Counted from the stretch's first letter, positions 19,983 through 29,706 are shown. The stretch is 64,000 bases of DNA from Nocardia carnea NBRC 14403 (GCF_000308515.1 NZ_BAFV01000029.1:62001-126000); one strand, 5' to 3'. The notes: generated from the letters alone by a model not told the origin. Translations and numbers: made by a program.

Positions 19983-20894
19983 TCAGGGCTGTGTCGGGAC
20001 CCGTGTGGGCCGCTCCGGGGCCTCGTCGTTTTGTGCGCATCGGCGTTCCACGGCTCGCAGCAGCAACTCCAGCCGTTCCCTGATCTCCGGGACCAGCGGC
20101 TCCAGCTCGGCGAGACCGCCCTGTTTCCAGAGCAGGTCCGGGTCGATCGTTTCGATGACGGTGTGTGCGCGGTCTCCGCGTAGGGTCACGCTGCATGGCA
20201 GCAGAGGTGCGAGTCTGCCGGCTGCTGCCATCATCGAGTGGGCCAGGCCGGGATGGTACGCGTCGATGATCAGATAGCCGTCGGACCGGGTGTCCGACGG
20301 CCCGGTCAGCGTCTTCCGGACGTCCCACTCGCCGGCGATCTCGAAGCCCTGGTCACGCAATACCTCGTGGGTTGTGCCGACGATGGTGTCGAAGAATCCG
20401 CGAACCCGCACGGCCAGAACTACCGAGGTGACCGGGACCTGGATCTCGGTGAGCAGTTCGGCGGGAGCAACCGTCTCGTCCGGTGCCACATGATAGATCT
20501 CCGTGGGTGGCCCGACGGCGTGCCGGCCGGAGTCTCGGATCCAGTCGTCGATCGCTCGGTACGCCGCTCCCACTCCGGCGTAGTTACCGCGGTGGTAGGT
20601 GTGTGCGTAGGACTGCCGATCGGCGTGGTGGAGGGTGAAGTCTGTGCCGGTGTCTCCGGCCGGCCCGGTAACGGGTACTTCGAATTCGACCTCGGTTGTG
20701 GATCCGGGGCGGAAGTCGCCGTGGTAGGTCGTGCGCGGCGGGCCGACCGGTGTGAGACGGAGTTCGCGGGCCAGCTCGTGGAGTTCGGCCATACCGTTGC
20801 CGATATCGTCTCCGGCACGGTCGGTCCGTACCGTGCGAAGGACGGCGAGGACCGTGTGCGGACCGGACTCGCCGAGGCTGACCCGATAGCGCAT
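19983..20894 (-). CDS. GyrI-like effector-binding domain fused to a DUF302 domain
   Basis: A 303-residue protein. Residues about 1-150 resemble the SOUL/GyrI-like small-molecule binding domain (pairs of YRVSL...TTYHGDF and HTYHRGNYAGVGAAYRAIDDWI). Residues about 155-280 form a DUF302 domain (FDTIVGTTHEVLRDQGFEIAGEWDVRKTL, GYLIIDAYHPGLAH, LPCSVTLR). ATG 20894 has GGAGG six bases upstream; an in-frame start 24 bases earlier lacks this. It is the gene immediately upstream of dosR on the same strand, 120 bases away. The function is unknown; a ligand-binding accessory role is inferred. Another DUF302 protein is encoded at 45761. Confidence 0.8.
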   Translation of the reverse strand: MRYRVSLGESGPHTVLAVLRTVRTDRAGDDIGNGMAELHELARELRLTPVGPPRTTYHGDFRPGSTTEVEFEVPVTGPAGDTGTDFTLHHADRQSYAHTYHRGNYAGVGAAYRAIDDWIRDSGRHAVGPPTEIYHVAPDETVAPAELLTEIQVPVTSVVLAVRVRGFFDTIVGTTHEVLRDQGFEIAGEWDVRKTLTGPSDTRSDGYLIIDAYHPGLAHSMMAAAGRLAPLLPCSVTLRGDRAHTVIETIDPDLLWKQGGLAELEPLVPEIRERLELLLRAVERRCAQNDEAPERPTRVPTQP

Positions 20895-20988
20895 GATTCG
20901 CCTCCTTGTCGTGTACATCGAGCAATCCTGGCGGCATCATCCGGCATTCTCGACGCTACGAATCGTCACGCCGGATACACAGTGCCAC

Positions 20989-21015
20989 GCGACCTTCGCG
21001 ATCGGGACTTTCGGC
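20989..21015. promoter_or_regulatory. Tandem candidate DosR boxes
   Basis: GCGACCTTCGCG (20989-21000) and GGGACTTTCGGC (21004-21015) start 15 bases apart. The second matches GGGACTTNNGNC at every fixed position. They lie in the divergent interval between the GyrI-DUF302 gene and the PPOX-ADH operon and could serve either. Confidence 0.55.
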
Positions 21016-21195
21016 TGCTGCGGCACCTGCGCCGCTGCGACCGGATCGAACAGTGAACCCGAACTACGGTGGGTGTGCTGTACCCGCTCAGGACAGGACT
21101 TCTCGCATTACGGAAAGGGCATTCGACCCTGGCCGGAGTCTCCGCTCGGTGGTGCTATCGAGAGAAGGGTCTACCGAGGAAGCGGTGAAGAACAG

Positions 21196-21633
21196 GTGGT
21201 TGGTTCGGAGAGGTTCCCGGCTCGCGACGCGGGCCCCCGGCGAGCCGTGGGAATCGAGCGGGCGGAGGCGTTGCGATTGCTCGCGGCCGCGCCGTTCGGC
21301 CGGATCGTGTTCACCCACGACGCGCTACCCGCGGTGCGTCCGGTGGCCCATGTGATCGGTGCCGACGGGGCGATCATCATCTGCACTCGCCCGGCCGCCG
21401 GGCTCGTACCGGGGCTGGTCCTCGCCTATCAAGTCGACGATATCGACCCTGTGCAGTGGACCGGATGGTCGGTGCTGGTCATCGGCGCGGCTCACACTGT
21501 CGCTGCGGACGAACTGACGGAGGAGTATGCACGCCGGCTCGGCCCCTGGGACGACCCGGCAACCGGCGCGGTGATCGGCATCGAACCCACCCTCGTCTCC
21601 GGAACCAGGGTGATCGCAGAGGTCGCGGCGTGA
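21196..21633 (+). CDS. Pyridoxamine 5'-phosphate oxidase-fold flavin-binding protein
   Basis: About 145 residues with the split-barrel FMN-binding fold: [34 protein letters not shown] at the start and [22 protein letters not shown] later. Such proteins bind FMN, F420 or haem in actinobacteria. The start is uncertain: GTG 21196 is the first plausible codon after the DosR-like boxes, and GTG 21248 lies closer to the domain start. The stop overlaps the next start (GTGA), so it is coupled to the alcohol dehydrogenase gene. Confidence 0.78.
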   Translation: MVGSERFPARDAGPRRAVGIERAEALRLLAAAPFGRIVFTHDALPAVRPVAHVIGADGAIIICTRPAAGLVPGLVLAYQVDDIDPVQWTGWSVLVIGAAHTVAADELTEEYARRLGPWDDPATGAVIGIEPTLVSGTRVIAEVAA

Positions 21634-22661
21634 ACCGGCAGGTGAACGCGCCCAACGCCATGCGAGCATGGCGGGTGGACTCTCCGCGCGCCATCGACCG
21701 GAGTCCGATCGCCGAACGCCGTGAGCCGGTCCCGGAGCCCGGGCCCGGTGAACTCTGCGCGCGGGTGCTGGCCTGCGGTGTGTGCCGGACCGATCTACAT
21801 GTGGTGGAAGGAGATCTCCCGGTGCACCGCCCACATGTCGTGCCGGGCCATGAGATCGTCGCGGAGGTCGCCGACGCCGGCCGGGCGGAACATGCCGGGT
21901 TCACGGTAGGGGATCGCATCGGTATCCCCTGGCTGCGCTACACCTGCGGAGTCTGTGAATTCTGCCGGCGTGGTGCGGAGAATCTGTGCCCGCGGTCGCG
22001 CTACACCGGGTGGGACGCCGACGGCGGATATGCCGAATATGTCACCGCACCGGCAGATTTCGCTTTGCCGGTGCCGACCGGGTACGACGATTGTGATCTG
22101 GCGCCTCTACTGTGCGCCGGAATCATCGGCTACCGTGCGCTCGGCCGAGCGGCCTTACCGGACGGGGGTGTGCTCGGCATCTACGGTTTCGGCGGCAGTG
22201 CCCATCTCACCGCGCAGGTCGCCCGCGCGCGGGGCGCCCGTGTCCACGTCATGACCAGAGGTGCCGCTGCCCGCGAACTGGCGCTCGGCCTCGGCGTATC
22301 GTCGGCCCAGCGCGCCGCCGACCCGCCGCCGGAGCCGCTGGATTCCGCGATCCTCTTCGCACCGGCCGGCGAGTTGGTGCCGCCCGCGCTGGAGGCGCTC
22401 GGTGCGGGAGGCACTCTGGCGCTGGCGGGTATCCACCTCACCGATATTCCTCCCCTCAACTACCAGCGGCACCTGTTCCGGGAACGGCAGCTGCGCAGTG
22501 TCACCTCCAATACCCGGGCCGACGCGCGGGCGTTCATATCCTTCGCGCAAGAACACCGGCTGCAGGTGACGACGCATCCCTATCCGCTCGATCGAGCCGA
22601 CCGCGCGTTATCCGACCTAGCGCACGGACACTTCGACGGGGCGGCGGTCCTGATGCCCTGA
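21630..22661 (+). CDS. Zinc-dependent alcohol dehydrogenase family protein
   Basis: A 343-residue medium-chain dehydrogenase of the AdhA/AdhP kind. Catalytic zinc ligands are visible in [14 protein letters not shown] and PGHEIV, the structural zinc site in [15 protein letters not shown], and the NAD-binding Rossmann turn as [16 protein letters not shown] (the usual GxGxxG is partly altered). The start overlaps the PPOX stop; ATG 21660 is an alternative. Alcohol dehydrogenases of this type help dispose of reductant when respiration slows, which fits the dormancy setting (inference). Confidence 0.88.
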   Translation: MNRQVNAPNAMRAWRVDSPRAIDRSPIAERREPVPEPGPGELCARVLACGVCRTDLHVVEGDLPVHRPHVVPGHEIVAEVADAGRAEHAGFTVGDRIGIPWLRYTCGVCEFCRRGAENLCPRSRYTGWDADGGYAEYVTAPADFALPVPTGYDDCDLAPLLCAGIIGYRALGRAALPDGGVLGIYGFGGSAHLTAQVARARGARVHVMTRGAAARELALGLGVSSAQRAADPPPEPLDSAILFAPAGELVPPALEALGAGGTLALAGIHLTDIPPLNYQRHLFRERQLRSVTSNTRADARAFISFAQEHRLQVTTHPYPLDRADRALSDLAHGHFDGAAVLMP

Positions 22662-22738
22662 CCGGTATCCCGGCACCGCAGCGGACCAGCTGATTTTGCG
22701 GCTGGGCAATCGCGCGGCCTGCCCCTCGGGGCCGACAA

Positions 22739-23602
22739 CTAGAGGCGCCGCCGGGCGATGATCAGTGGCACCGAAATACCGTGGAGCACGGCCTGGCTTG
22801 TCGAGCCGAGCGTCATCCCGGCGAAGCCGCCGCGGCCGTGGCTACCGACGACCACCAGCTGCGCACCCTCTGCTTCGCGCAGCAGACGCCGTGCGGGCCG
22901 TTCCTCGACAACGACATGGGTGACCGGCACATCGGGATATCTTTCGCCGTAACCGGCCAGGCTTTCGGCCTGGATTGCGCGTGCCTCCTCCTGCATCTCG
23001 GCGCGGGAGATGTAGCGGAAGAACTCCGACCAGGTAGTGACGGCCGCCAGTCCGACGCCGTGGCGGGAGGCTTCCTCGAAGCCGATCTCGATCGCTTCCG
23101 CGCTGCGTGCCGAGCCGTCCACCCCGACCACTACGGGTAGGCCGGCGCGTTCTTCGCCCTGTTCGGCATAGGCTTCCGGAACAATGGCGACGGGGCAGTG
23201 CGCGTGCCGGGCCGAGGCCGTGCTCACCGATCCGAGGAGCCCACGCCCCAAAGCGCCGTACCCATGTGTTCCGGCGACAACCATCCGGGCGGAGCGAGAT
23301 AGCTCGATCAAGGTGGTTGCGGGCGCCGGATCGACGACGGCGGTGCTGATTTGCAGGTCGCCTGCGACTTCCCGGGCGAGCTTCTCGGCGGATGAGCAGA
23401 TAGCCGCACCGTCGGCGCGCATTGCTTGATTGTCGAAGGCCATGAGGCCGGCGCCGAAATCGTTGGGTGCACCGACGGCGTAGACCAGGTGCAGCGGGGC
23501 GCTGTACCTGGCGGCGGCCCGGGCGGCCCAGCGGAGGGCCCCGAGAGAAACGGGGGAACCGTCGATGCCTACGACGACGGCGGGTTCGGTATGTGTGCTC
23601 AC
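22739..23602 (-). CDS. Tandem universal stress protein
   Basis: A 287-residue protein of two Usp domains. Domain 1 begins VVVGIDGSPVSLGALRWAARAAA and ends with AGTHGYGALGRGLLGSVS; domain 2 begins VVVGVDGSARSAEA and ends with VVGSHGRGGFAGMTLGSTSQ. Both keep the G-2x-G-9x-G-S/T ATP-binding pattern. GTG 23602 is chosen for its AGAGGA site 8 bases upstream; upstream in-frame residues do not resemble Usp. It is similar to Rv2005c/Rv2623-type DosR-regulon proteins. The promoter faces the tandem GGGAC boxes at 23787-23815. Confidence 0.92.
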   Translation of the reverse strand: MSTHTEPAVVVGIDGSPVSLGALRWAARAAARYSAPLHLVYAVGAPNDFGAGLMAFDNQAMRADGAAICSSAEKLAREVAGDLQISTAVVDPAPATTLIELSRSARMVVAGTHGYGALGRGLLGSVSTASARHAHCPVAIVPEAYAEQGEERAGLPVVVGVDGSARSAEAIEIGFEEASRHGVGLAAVTTWSEFFRYISRAEMQEEARAIQAESLAGYGERYPDVPVTHVVVEERPARRLLREAEGAQLVVVGSHGRGGFAGMTLGSTSQAVLHGISVPLIIARRRL

Positions 23603-23786
23603 TGGGTGAATTCCTCTCGCTTCGCGGCTCGGGAATCTCGACGTGTCGGGCCGCGGTTTCCCTGCCGCTCCGGCTGGTGCCGATAGTGCGACGGTAGAAG
23701 GCCGGAGGAGATCGCCGATGCGGACCTTGGTCCCGCGACCATGAGTCCGAAGTCGTTTTCCGGCGTGGCCGGTCTGATCGGAGACC

Positions 23787-23815
23787 GGGACGTTACGGGC
23801 CTCGGGACCTTCGGC
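23787..23815. promoter_or_regulatory. Tandem candidate DosR boxes between usp and otsB-GH65
   Basis: GGGACGTTACGG (23787) and GGGACCTTCGGC (23804) are 17 bases apart in the divergent interval. The second is almost identical to the box at 21004. Tandem boxes are usual for strongly DosR-regulated mycobacterial genes. Confidence 0.55.
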
Positions 23816-24039
23816 ACTCCCGCTACGCAGCATCGATCAGGGAGGATCAAGTGCAGGCGAGGATGCGGGTGACAGCCCACAGTCGGCGCTCGACTGCCTT
23901 CGAGTCCGGTCATCGGACGTCCGGAGGCGCCGTCAGCGCTACGTACACCACAACGCGGCGTAGACGAGATCCTCGAGGTGGCCAGGCCGGTCCACTGACC
24001 TCCGGAGGCGCCGCGGGCTGCTGGAGACAGGTAGGTGCC

Positions 24040-27000
24040 ATGCATATCGAGCCGAAGGCCCACGATTCGGCACCGCAGCTCGATATCCGCCGATACGACG
24101 CGGTGATCTTCGATATGGACGGTGTGGTGACCGACAGTGCGTCCATTCACGCTGCCGCCTGGACCGAGGCCTTCGACGCCTTCCTGGCAGCGCGGCCGGC
24201 GGGTCCCGGACAGGATCGGTCGCCGTTCACCGGGGCGGACTACCTGAAATATGTAGACGGAAAACCCCGTTACTCCGGTGTTGAAGACTTCCTTGCTGCT
24301 CGGCATATCCAGCTGCCTCGCGGTGAACCCGCCGATCCTGATACGGCCGCGACCATATGCGGGTTGGGTAACCGAAAAGACAACCTGTTCCGCCAGATTC
24401 TCGCCCGCGACGGGGTGGCGCCATTCGAATCGACAGTCGCCCTGGTGCGTCGGCTCCGCTTCCAGGGGATTCGTACAGGCGTCTTCTCGGCCAGCAGGCA
24501 CTGTGCGGAGGTGCTCGCGGCCGCTGGTATCGCCCACCTTTTCGAGGTCCGGGTCGACGGGGTGGATGCCGCGGAGCTGGGACTGCCGGGAAAGCCCGAT
24601 CCCGCCATGCTGTGTGAGGTGGTATCGCGCCTGGGCGTCGCCCCGGCCCGGGCGGTGGTCGTCGAGGACGCCGAGGCGGGAGTGGCGGCCGGACGAGCCG
24701 GAGGTTTCGCACTCGTCATCGGCATCGATCGGATCGGCCGTGGCGGGCGATTGGTGGCAGCAGGCGCCGATGTATCCGTCGACGATGCCATGCGAATAGG
24801 AGTGCGGGGAGGCTTCCGCCGTGTCGGTGAGGTGCCGGACGCGTTCGAGTTCTGGCCCCGGGTCACCGACCTGCTGGGTATCGCCGAGCCGGCTGTGCTC
24901 ATGGATTTCGACGGAACCCTGGCCGAGATCGTCACCGACCCTTCCGCCGCCGAGATGGTGGAGGGCGCGGCGACCGCACTCACGGAACTGGCCGCTCACT
25001 ACCCGGTCGCCGTGATCAGCGGCCGCGGCCTCGACGATCTTTGCGAACGAATGCCCGTACCCGGCGTCTGGCTCGCCGGCAGTCACGGGTTCGAATTGAT
25101 GTCCCCGGACGGTACCCGGCATGTGCACGATGTGGTGCCCGGGGCCGAATCCGCGCTGGCCGATGCCGCCGAGAACTCGAGGGCACGATTGCGGGATGTT
25201 CCGGGTGTAGTCGTCGAGCACAAGCGGTTCGCGGTCGCCGTGCACTTTCGCACCGCAGCCGCCGAGGTCGCTGAACAGGTGATGGCCACAGTGCGCAACA
25301 TCGGGCGTACCGCCGGCCTGCGGGTGAGCACCGGTCGCAAAATCGTAGAGTTGCGGCCCGACGTCGATTGGGACAAAGGCGACGCGGTGCGCTGGATCCT
25401 GCGGCATCTCGAGGGTGCCGTCCTTCCGGTATATCTCGGCGATGATGTGACCGACGAGGACGCCTTCGACGCGATCGAACCGGACGGGCTCGCCCTGGTC
25501 GTGCGCGATGTGGAGAACACCGACAGGTACACCGCCGCCCGCTACTCGCTGGCCGGGCCGCGCCGGGTCGGTAATTTCCTGGAACGGCTCGTGCATCTCG
25601 TGCGCGCTGCGCCGGCCGTAACCGATGCGGAGACCTGGTCACTGGTTTATGAGGGTTACGAGCCGCGGCAGGAGAAGCTACGAGAAGCGCTGGGCACCCT
25701 GGGTAACGGCTACTTCGCCACCCGCGGCGCGGCGCCGGAATGCCGAGCGGGCGAATCGCACTACCCCGGAACCTATATCGCCGGCCTCTACAACCGGCTC
25801 CGGGACCGGGTGGCGGGGCGGGAGATCGACAACGAGAGCCTGGTGAATGTGCCGAACTGGCTGCCGGTCACCTTCCGGATATCCGACGGCGACTGGTTCG
25901 AACTCGACACCGCGGAACTGCTGGACTACCACCAGCGTTTGGATATCCGTCGCGCCGAGCTGACCCGGAGGTTCCGGTTCCGCGACGACTCCGGGCGGAT
26001 GACCAGAGTGGAGCAGCGGCGTTTCGTGGCCATACACCGGCCCCACCTGGCCGCACTCGCCACCACGATCACCGCCGAGAACTGGACCGGGACGCTGTGC
26101 CTTCGCTCGACCGTGGACGGATCGGTGACCAACAGCCTCGTCGAGCGTTACCGCGACCTGTCCGGCCGCCATCTGGGTGCAGTGCGCACGACCCGGCTGT
26201 CCGGCGATTCGGCGCTGCTGGCGACACAGACCAACAGTTCGCAGGTACCGATAACCGTCGCCATCCGCAATATTCTGCGATCCGGCAGCGCGGGAGCCCC
26301 GGAGACTGTGCGCGGGGAAAGCTCTGTCGGCCACGAGTTCACCGTCGAAGCCCGGGAGGGTGAGCCGGTGGTCCTGGAGAAGACCGTGGTGTTGTGCACG
26401 GGTCGTGATCACGCCTCGGCCGGCCCCGACGATGCGGCAGCACGAGGCCTGGAGACTGCTCAGGACTACGAAACCTTGTTCGCCGGACACGCCGCGGCCT
26501 GGGACCGGATCTGGGGACGTCTACGTATCGACCTGGACGACCACGATTCGGTGCGAACCCTGCGCCTGCATCTGCTCCATCTGATCCAGACCCTGTCGCC
26601 GAGCACTGCCGACCTGGATGCCGGAGTCCCCGCGCGCGGCCTGCACGGTGAGGCGTATCGCGGCCATGTCTTCTGGGACGAGCTGTTCGTGCTGCCCGTC
26701 CTGACCCCACGATTTCCAGGGTTGACCCAGTCACTGCTGCGCTACCGGTACCGGCGCCTACCCGAAGCCCGCCGGGCGGCCGCCGCGGCGGGGCTGGTCG
26801 GAGCGATGTTTCCCTGGCAGTCCGGAAGTGACGGGCGCGAGGAAAGCCAGCAGCTCCACCTCAATCCGCTGTCGGGCCGGTGGAATCCGGATCCGAGCCG
26901 GCGCGCGCACCATGTGGGCGCCGCCGTCGCCTACACCGTCTGGCAGTACTACCAGATGACCGGCGATCTGGAGTACCTCACCGAGCGGGGCGCCGAATTG

Positions 27001-28026
27001 CTGGTGGAAACAGCCCGGTTCTGGGCGGCGCTGGCCGATTTCGATGGGCGGCTCGATCGCTACGTACTCACCGGCGTGATCGGCCCGGACGAATTCCACG
27101 CCGGTTACCCGCACGCGCCGGGAGCCGGTGTCGACAACAACGCCTACACCAATGTCATGGCCGCCTGGACGATCCTCTGCGCACTCGAAGCACTCGAGGT
27201 GATCCCACCCCGTGCCTGCGCCGAACTGCTCGAGCGCCTCGGTGTGGCTTCCGGAGAACTACCGCGGTGGCGCGAGGTCGCCCACCGGATGTACGTGCCC
27301 TTCCACGACGGTGTCATCAGTCAGTTCGAGGGCTACGACCGGTTACGGGAATTGGACTGGGACCACTACCGGCGCCGTTACGGCGATATCCAGCGGCTGG
27401 ACCGGATACTGGAAGCCGAGGACGACGATATCGGCCGATACCGCGCGGGAAAACAAGCGGATGTGCTCATGCTGTTCTATCTGTTCTCGGCGGACGAACT
27501 GCGCGAACTGTTCGCGTGCCTCGGCTACGAGCTGCCGGGTGAGATGATCCCCCGGACGATCGACTACTACCTCAGCCGGACATCACACGGCTCGACCTTG
27601 AGCGCCCTCGTACATTCGTGGGTGCTCGCCCGCGCCAACCGGGAACGCGCCCTGGAATTCTTCGTACGGGTGGTCGAATCAGATGTAGCCGATATCCAGG
27701 GCGGTACCACCAGCGAAGGAATCCACCTGGCCGCGATGGCAGGCAGTGTCGACCTGCTCCAGCGTTGCTTCACCGGGTTGGAGGTACGTGGTGACCGGCT
27801 CATTTTCTGCCCCTACTGGCCGGAAACGCTGGGTACGCTGTCGTTTCCCATGCTGTACCGGGGCCATCGGCTGATGGTGCGAGTCGGCGGCAGGAGAGTC
27901 GAGATAGGTTCCGAACCCGGGGACGCGCCGCCGATCGATATCGTCTGCCGGGACCAGGCGGTACGCCTGTCGCCGGGGAGCACCGTTCGCCTGGAGGATC
28001 GTCCCGCCCCGCCGACGGATGCATAA
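24040..28026 (+). CDS. otsB1: Three-domain trehalose enzyme: HAD phosphatase, trehalose-6-P phosphatase-like and GH65 phosphorylase
   Basis: A 1328-residue protein with the architecture of mycobacterial Rv2006 (OtsB1). Residues about 20-265 form a beta-phosphoglucomutase-like HAD domain (VIFDMDGVVTD). Residues about 285-520 are OtsB-like (LMDFDGTLAEIVTDP, later YLGDDVTDEDAF). Residues about 530-1310 are a GH65 family phosphorylase/hydrolase with the catalytic Glu in VIGPDEFHAGYPHA (about 1015) and the phosphate site TSHGSTLSALVHS (about 1180). Together they could break or remake trehalose and process the beta-glucose-1-phosphate formed. All catalytic motifs look intact. ATG 24040 follows GGAGACAGGTAGG. 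Confidence 0.93.
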   Translation: MHIEPKAHDSAPQLDIRRYDAVIFDMDGVVTDSASIHAAAWTEAFDAFLAARPAGPGQDRSPFTGADYLKYVDGKPRYSGVEDFLAARHIQLPRGEPADPDTAATICGLGNRKDNLFRQILARDGVAPFESTVALVRRLRFQGIRTGVFSASRHCAEVLAAAGIAHLFEVRVDGVDAAELGLPGKPDPAMLCEVVSRLGVAPARAVVVEDAEAGVAAGRAGGFALVIGIDRIGRGGRLVAAGADVSVDDAMRIGVRGGFRRVGEVPDAFEFWPRVTDLLGIAEPAVLMDFDGTLAEIVTDPSAAEMVEGAATALTELAAHYPVAVISGRGLDDLCERMPVPGVWLAGSHGFELMSPDGTRHVHDVVPGAESALADAAENSRARLRDVPGVVVEHKRFAVAVHFRTAAAEVAEQVMATVRNIGRTAGLRVSTGRKIVELRPDVDWDKGDAVRWILRHLEGAVLPVYLGDDVTDEDAFDAIEPDGLALVVRDVENTDRYTAARYSLAGPRRVGNFLERLVHLVRAAPAVTDAETWSLVYEGYEPRQEKLREALGTLGNGYFATRGAAPECRAGESHYPGTYIAGLYNRLRDRVAGREIDNESLVNVPNWLPVTFRISDGDWFELDTAELLDYHQRLDIRRAELTRRFRFRDDSGRMTRVEQRRFVAIHRPHLAALATTITAENWTGTLCLRSTVDGSVTNSLVERYRDLSGRHLGAVRTTRLSGDSALLATQTNSSQVPITVAIRNILRSGSAGAPETVRGESSVGHEFTVEAREGEPVVLEKTVVLCTGRDHASAGPDDAAARGLETAQDYETLFAGHAAAWDRIWGRLRIDLDDHDSVRTLRLHLLHLIQTLSPSTADLDAGVPARGLHGEAYRGHVFWDELFVLPVLTPRFPGLTQSLLRYRYRRLPEARRAAAAAGLVGAMFPWQSGSDGREESQQLHLNPLSGRWNPDPSRRAHHVGAAVAYTVWQYYQMTGDLEYLTERGAELLVETARFWAALADFDGRLDRYVLTGVIGPDEFHAGYPHAPGAGVDNNAYTNVMAAWTILCALEALEVIPPRACAELLERLGVASGELPRWREVAHRMYVPFHDGVISQFEGYDRLRELDWDHYRRRYGDIQRLDRILEAEDDDIGRYRAGKQADVLMLFYLFSADELRELFACLGYELPGEMIPRTIDYYLSRTSHGSTLSALVHSWVLARANRERALEFFVRVVESDVADIQGGTTSEGIHLAAMAGSVDLLQRCFTGLEVRGDRLIFCPYWPETLGTLSFPMLYRGHRLMVRVGGRRVEIGSEPGDAPPIDIVCRDQAVRLSPGSTVRLEDRPAPPTDA

Positions 28027-28029
28027 CGA

Positions 28030-28215
28030 GCAATTGCCCGGCCGGAACACCTCGGTACTGTCAGCTGCGCGTCGTCGGCCGGTAGTGTATCGATGGGAAT
28101 GATTCGTGACGATCTCTTCCTCGGCGCCGTGGACCTCTTCGATCAATCCCCGGTGAACGCCGCCACCGAGTGGGCGTCCTTCGACGATCGGCCAATCCCC
28201 GACCTGAGCTTGCAT
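28030..28215 (-). pseudogene. DUF1918-like small protein, probably decayed
   Basis: From ATG 28215 the minus strand reads MQAQVGDWPIVEG and HRGLIEEVHGAEEE, the start of a DUF1918 protein (about 60-70 residues, small beta-barrel). After that, similarity fades to STEVFRPGN, and there is no stop before the frame runs into the 3' end of the trehalose gene. Loss of the normal stop and of the central RW block suggests decay. Confidence 0.5.
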
Positions 28216-28314
28216 GGTCACTCGGCCTCTTCCGATTCGTTCCGGTCGCGCCGGGCGCATTGTGGAGTGACCGGGCAACCAGCCGGGCACGTCGGTCCTG
28301 TCGGGTGCACCGTT

Positions 28315-28986
28315 TCAGCTCACGTCCGTCGTACTCTGCTCTACCAGCCCCTCGGCCAGCAGAATGCGGTGCGCCGATTGTCCCGCGGCGGCAGCCCGCT
28401 GCTCGTCCGGGGGCAGCGCGGGTAACTGCTCGAGTCCGCGAGCCAGCACCGCCACCGCCTCGCCCAGGACTCGGAGCTGATGAGCGAGATCGTGGTCCCG
28501 GCCGTGTGCGAGTCGCCGGGACGGCGAGCGGGACACGTGGTCGGTCTCGTGGCCCGCGCCGAGGAAATCCCCCCACAGGGCGATGCCGAGGGGGCCGGGC
28601 AGCACCGCGAAGACCCGGCTCAGCTGACCAGGCGCGAACAGCTGGTCCAGTGCCCGGGTGACCTTCCCGGCGGTCGGCACGACCTCGCGGCGGTCGATGC
28701 GCGCCTGTTCGGCGAATTGATCGATGAACGCGGCGACGCCGTGCCGGACCGGCACTCTGGCGGGAACCCAGCCCTCGTACCACACGCCACGAAGGAGCTC
28801 GGGCAACTGCGCGCTCACATGGGCAGAGTTGGACACCCCGATCCGGTCGCGGACGGCATGCATCCACGCGCGCAGCGTACGGAAGGCGAACTGGCGGTCC
28901 TCGGTGCCCAGTTCGTCGGCGACAGCATTCAACCATGCATGCGTCGTGTGAATTGCTGCGGCAAACGGATCATTGCGGTGCGCCAT
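28315..28986 (-). CDS. DUF2267 domain protein
   Basis: A 223-residue protein. Residues about 15-135 match DUF2267 (TTHAWLNAVADELGTEDRQFAFRTLRAWMHAVRDRIG, LPELLRGVWYEGW); such proteins are common in Usp-rich and stress loci, with no known activity. The C-terminal part holds a His-Asp-rich stretch and a helix. ATG 28986 has GGAGG seven bases upstream; the open frame continues further up, but without family similarity. A GGGTCGATGGTCCC dyad lies about 160 bases upstream. Confidence 0.82.
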   Translation of the reverse strand: MAHRNDPFAAAIHTTHAWLNAVADELGTEDRQFAFRTLRAWMHAVRDRIGVSNSAHVSAQLPELLRGVWYEGWVPARVPVRHGVAAFIDQFAEQARIDRREVVPTAGKVTRALDQLFAPGQLSRVFAVLPGPLGIALWGDFLGAGHETDHVSRSPSRRLAHGRDHDLAHQLRVLGEAVAVLARGLEQLPALPPDEQRAAAAGQSAHRILLAEGLVEQSTTDVS

Positions 28987-29146
28987 GCGGTCGCCTCCTC
29001 GCGGTTCGTCCGAGAACACCGGTGGGGTGCTCTTCCAGCCTCGATTCCCGCACCACATCCGTGCAGGGCCGGAAGTCGACGATGGCCGGGGCGATGGTCC
29101 TGACCACAGCCGATTGCCGGGATCTCGCGCCCCGATCCGGCCCACC

Positions 29147-29160
29147 GGGTCGATGGTCCC
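29147..29160. promoter_or_regulatory. Candidate DosR box upstream of the DUF2267 gene
   Basis: GGGTCGATGGTCCC; on the minus strand GGGACCATCGACCC, about 10 of 14 positions of GGGACTWWAGTCCC with clear dyad symmetry. Confidence 0.5.
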
Positions 29161-29169
29161 TGGAGCAAG

Positions 29170-29345
29170 GGCCTGCCGACTGCGGTGGTGCTCGGCAGCG
29201 CGATCCACGATAGGGATTTTCTTCCTGGCGTCGTCGCCTATATCGCGGCCCTGCGTGACGTGGTGAACGCCCGGACCCCTCGGACGCTGGAGCCGATCGG
29301 CGAGACAGTGGCAGCAAACGAGCCGCTACGGCCCGTCACCGGCCC
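29170..29345 (+). pseudogene. Flavodoxin-domain protein remnant
   Basis: The frame reads AVVLGSAIHDRDFLPGVVAYIAALRDVV, the second strand and helix of a flavodoxin-domain protein of the type found in dormancy loci (usual pattern VLGSAIH...LP). The N-terminal FMN-binding loop (T-x-x-G-N/S-T) and the C-terminal half are absent. A relative that seems complete is at 34596. Confidence 0.5.
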
Positions 29346-29706
29346 GGTGGTCGGTCGGCAGCGTTGCGGCAACCCGTGGGCGGACGCCCACCATTCCGGT
29401 GACCGCGCAGAGCCTTTCGGCGACGGCACCGAATCCGACACGCGACCTGCGGGACCGAGTTCACGCCGAAGACCACTCTTCGGCACCAGGATGCCCCCTC
29501 GCCAAAGACACCACCATGCCCACGTGCATATCGGGTACGCCATTTCGGCAACCTCCGCATAGCGGCGTCCAGATCAAGTACCAACGTCACTTCTTCGATC
29601 GGTGTACGCGCAGCCAGGCGGGCGGGCGTTCAGTCTTCACCTGGTGCGGCCGTAATCTTCGAGGTAGCGGACGGGTCCTGTGCCGGGTGCCCCGCGGCGG
29701 GGGTCG
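29346..29706. other. No gene recognised
   Basis: About 360 bases between the flavodoxin scrap and the SRPBCC gene. No family-like frame or strong hairpin was seen. Confidence 0.4.

Noticed and set aside
23599..25596. A 665-codon minus-strand frame
   Set aside because: It lies opposite the HAD/OtsB domains, whose catalytic motifs are intact on the plus strand.
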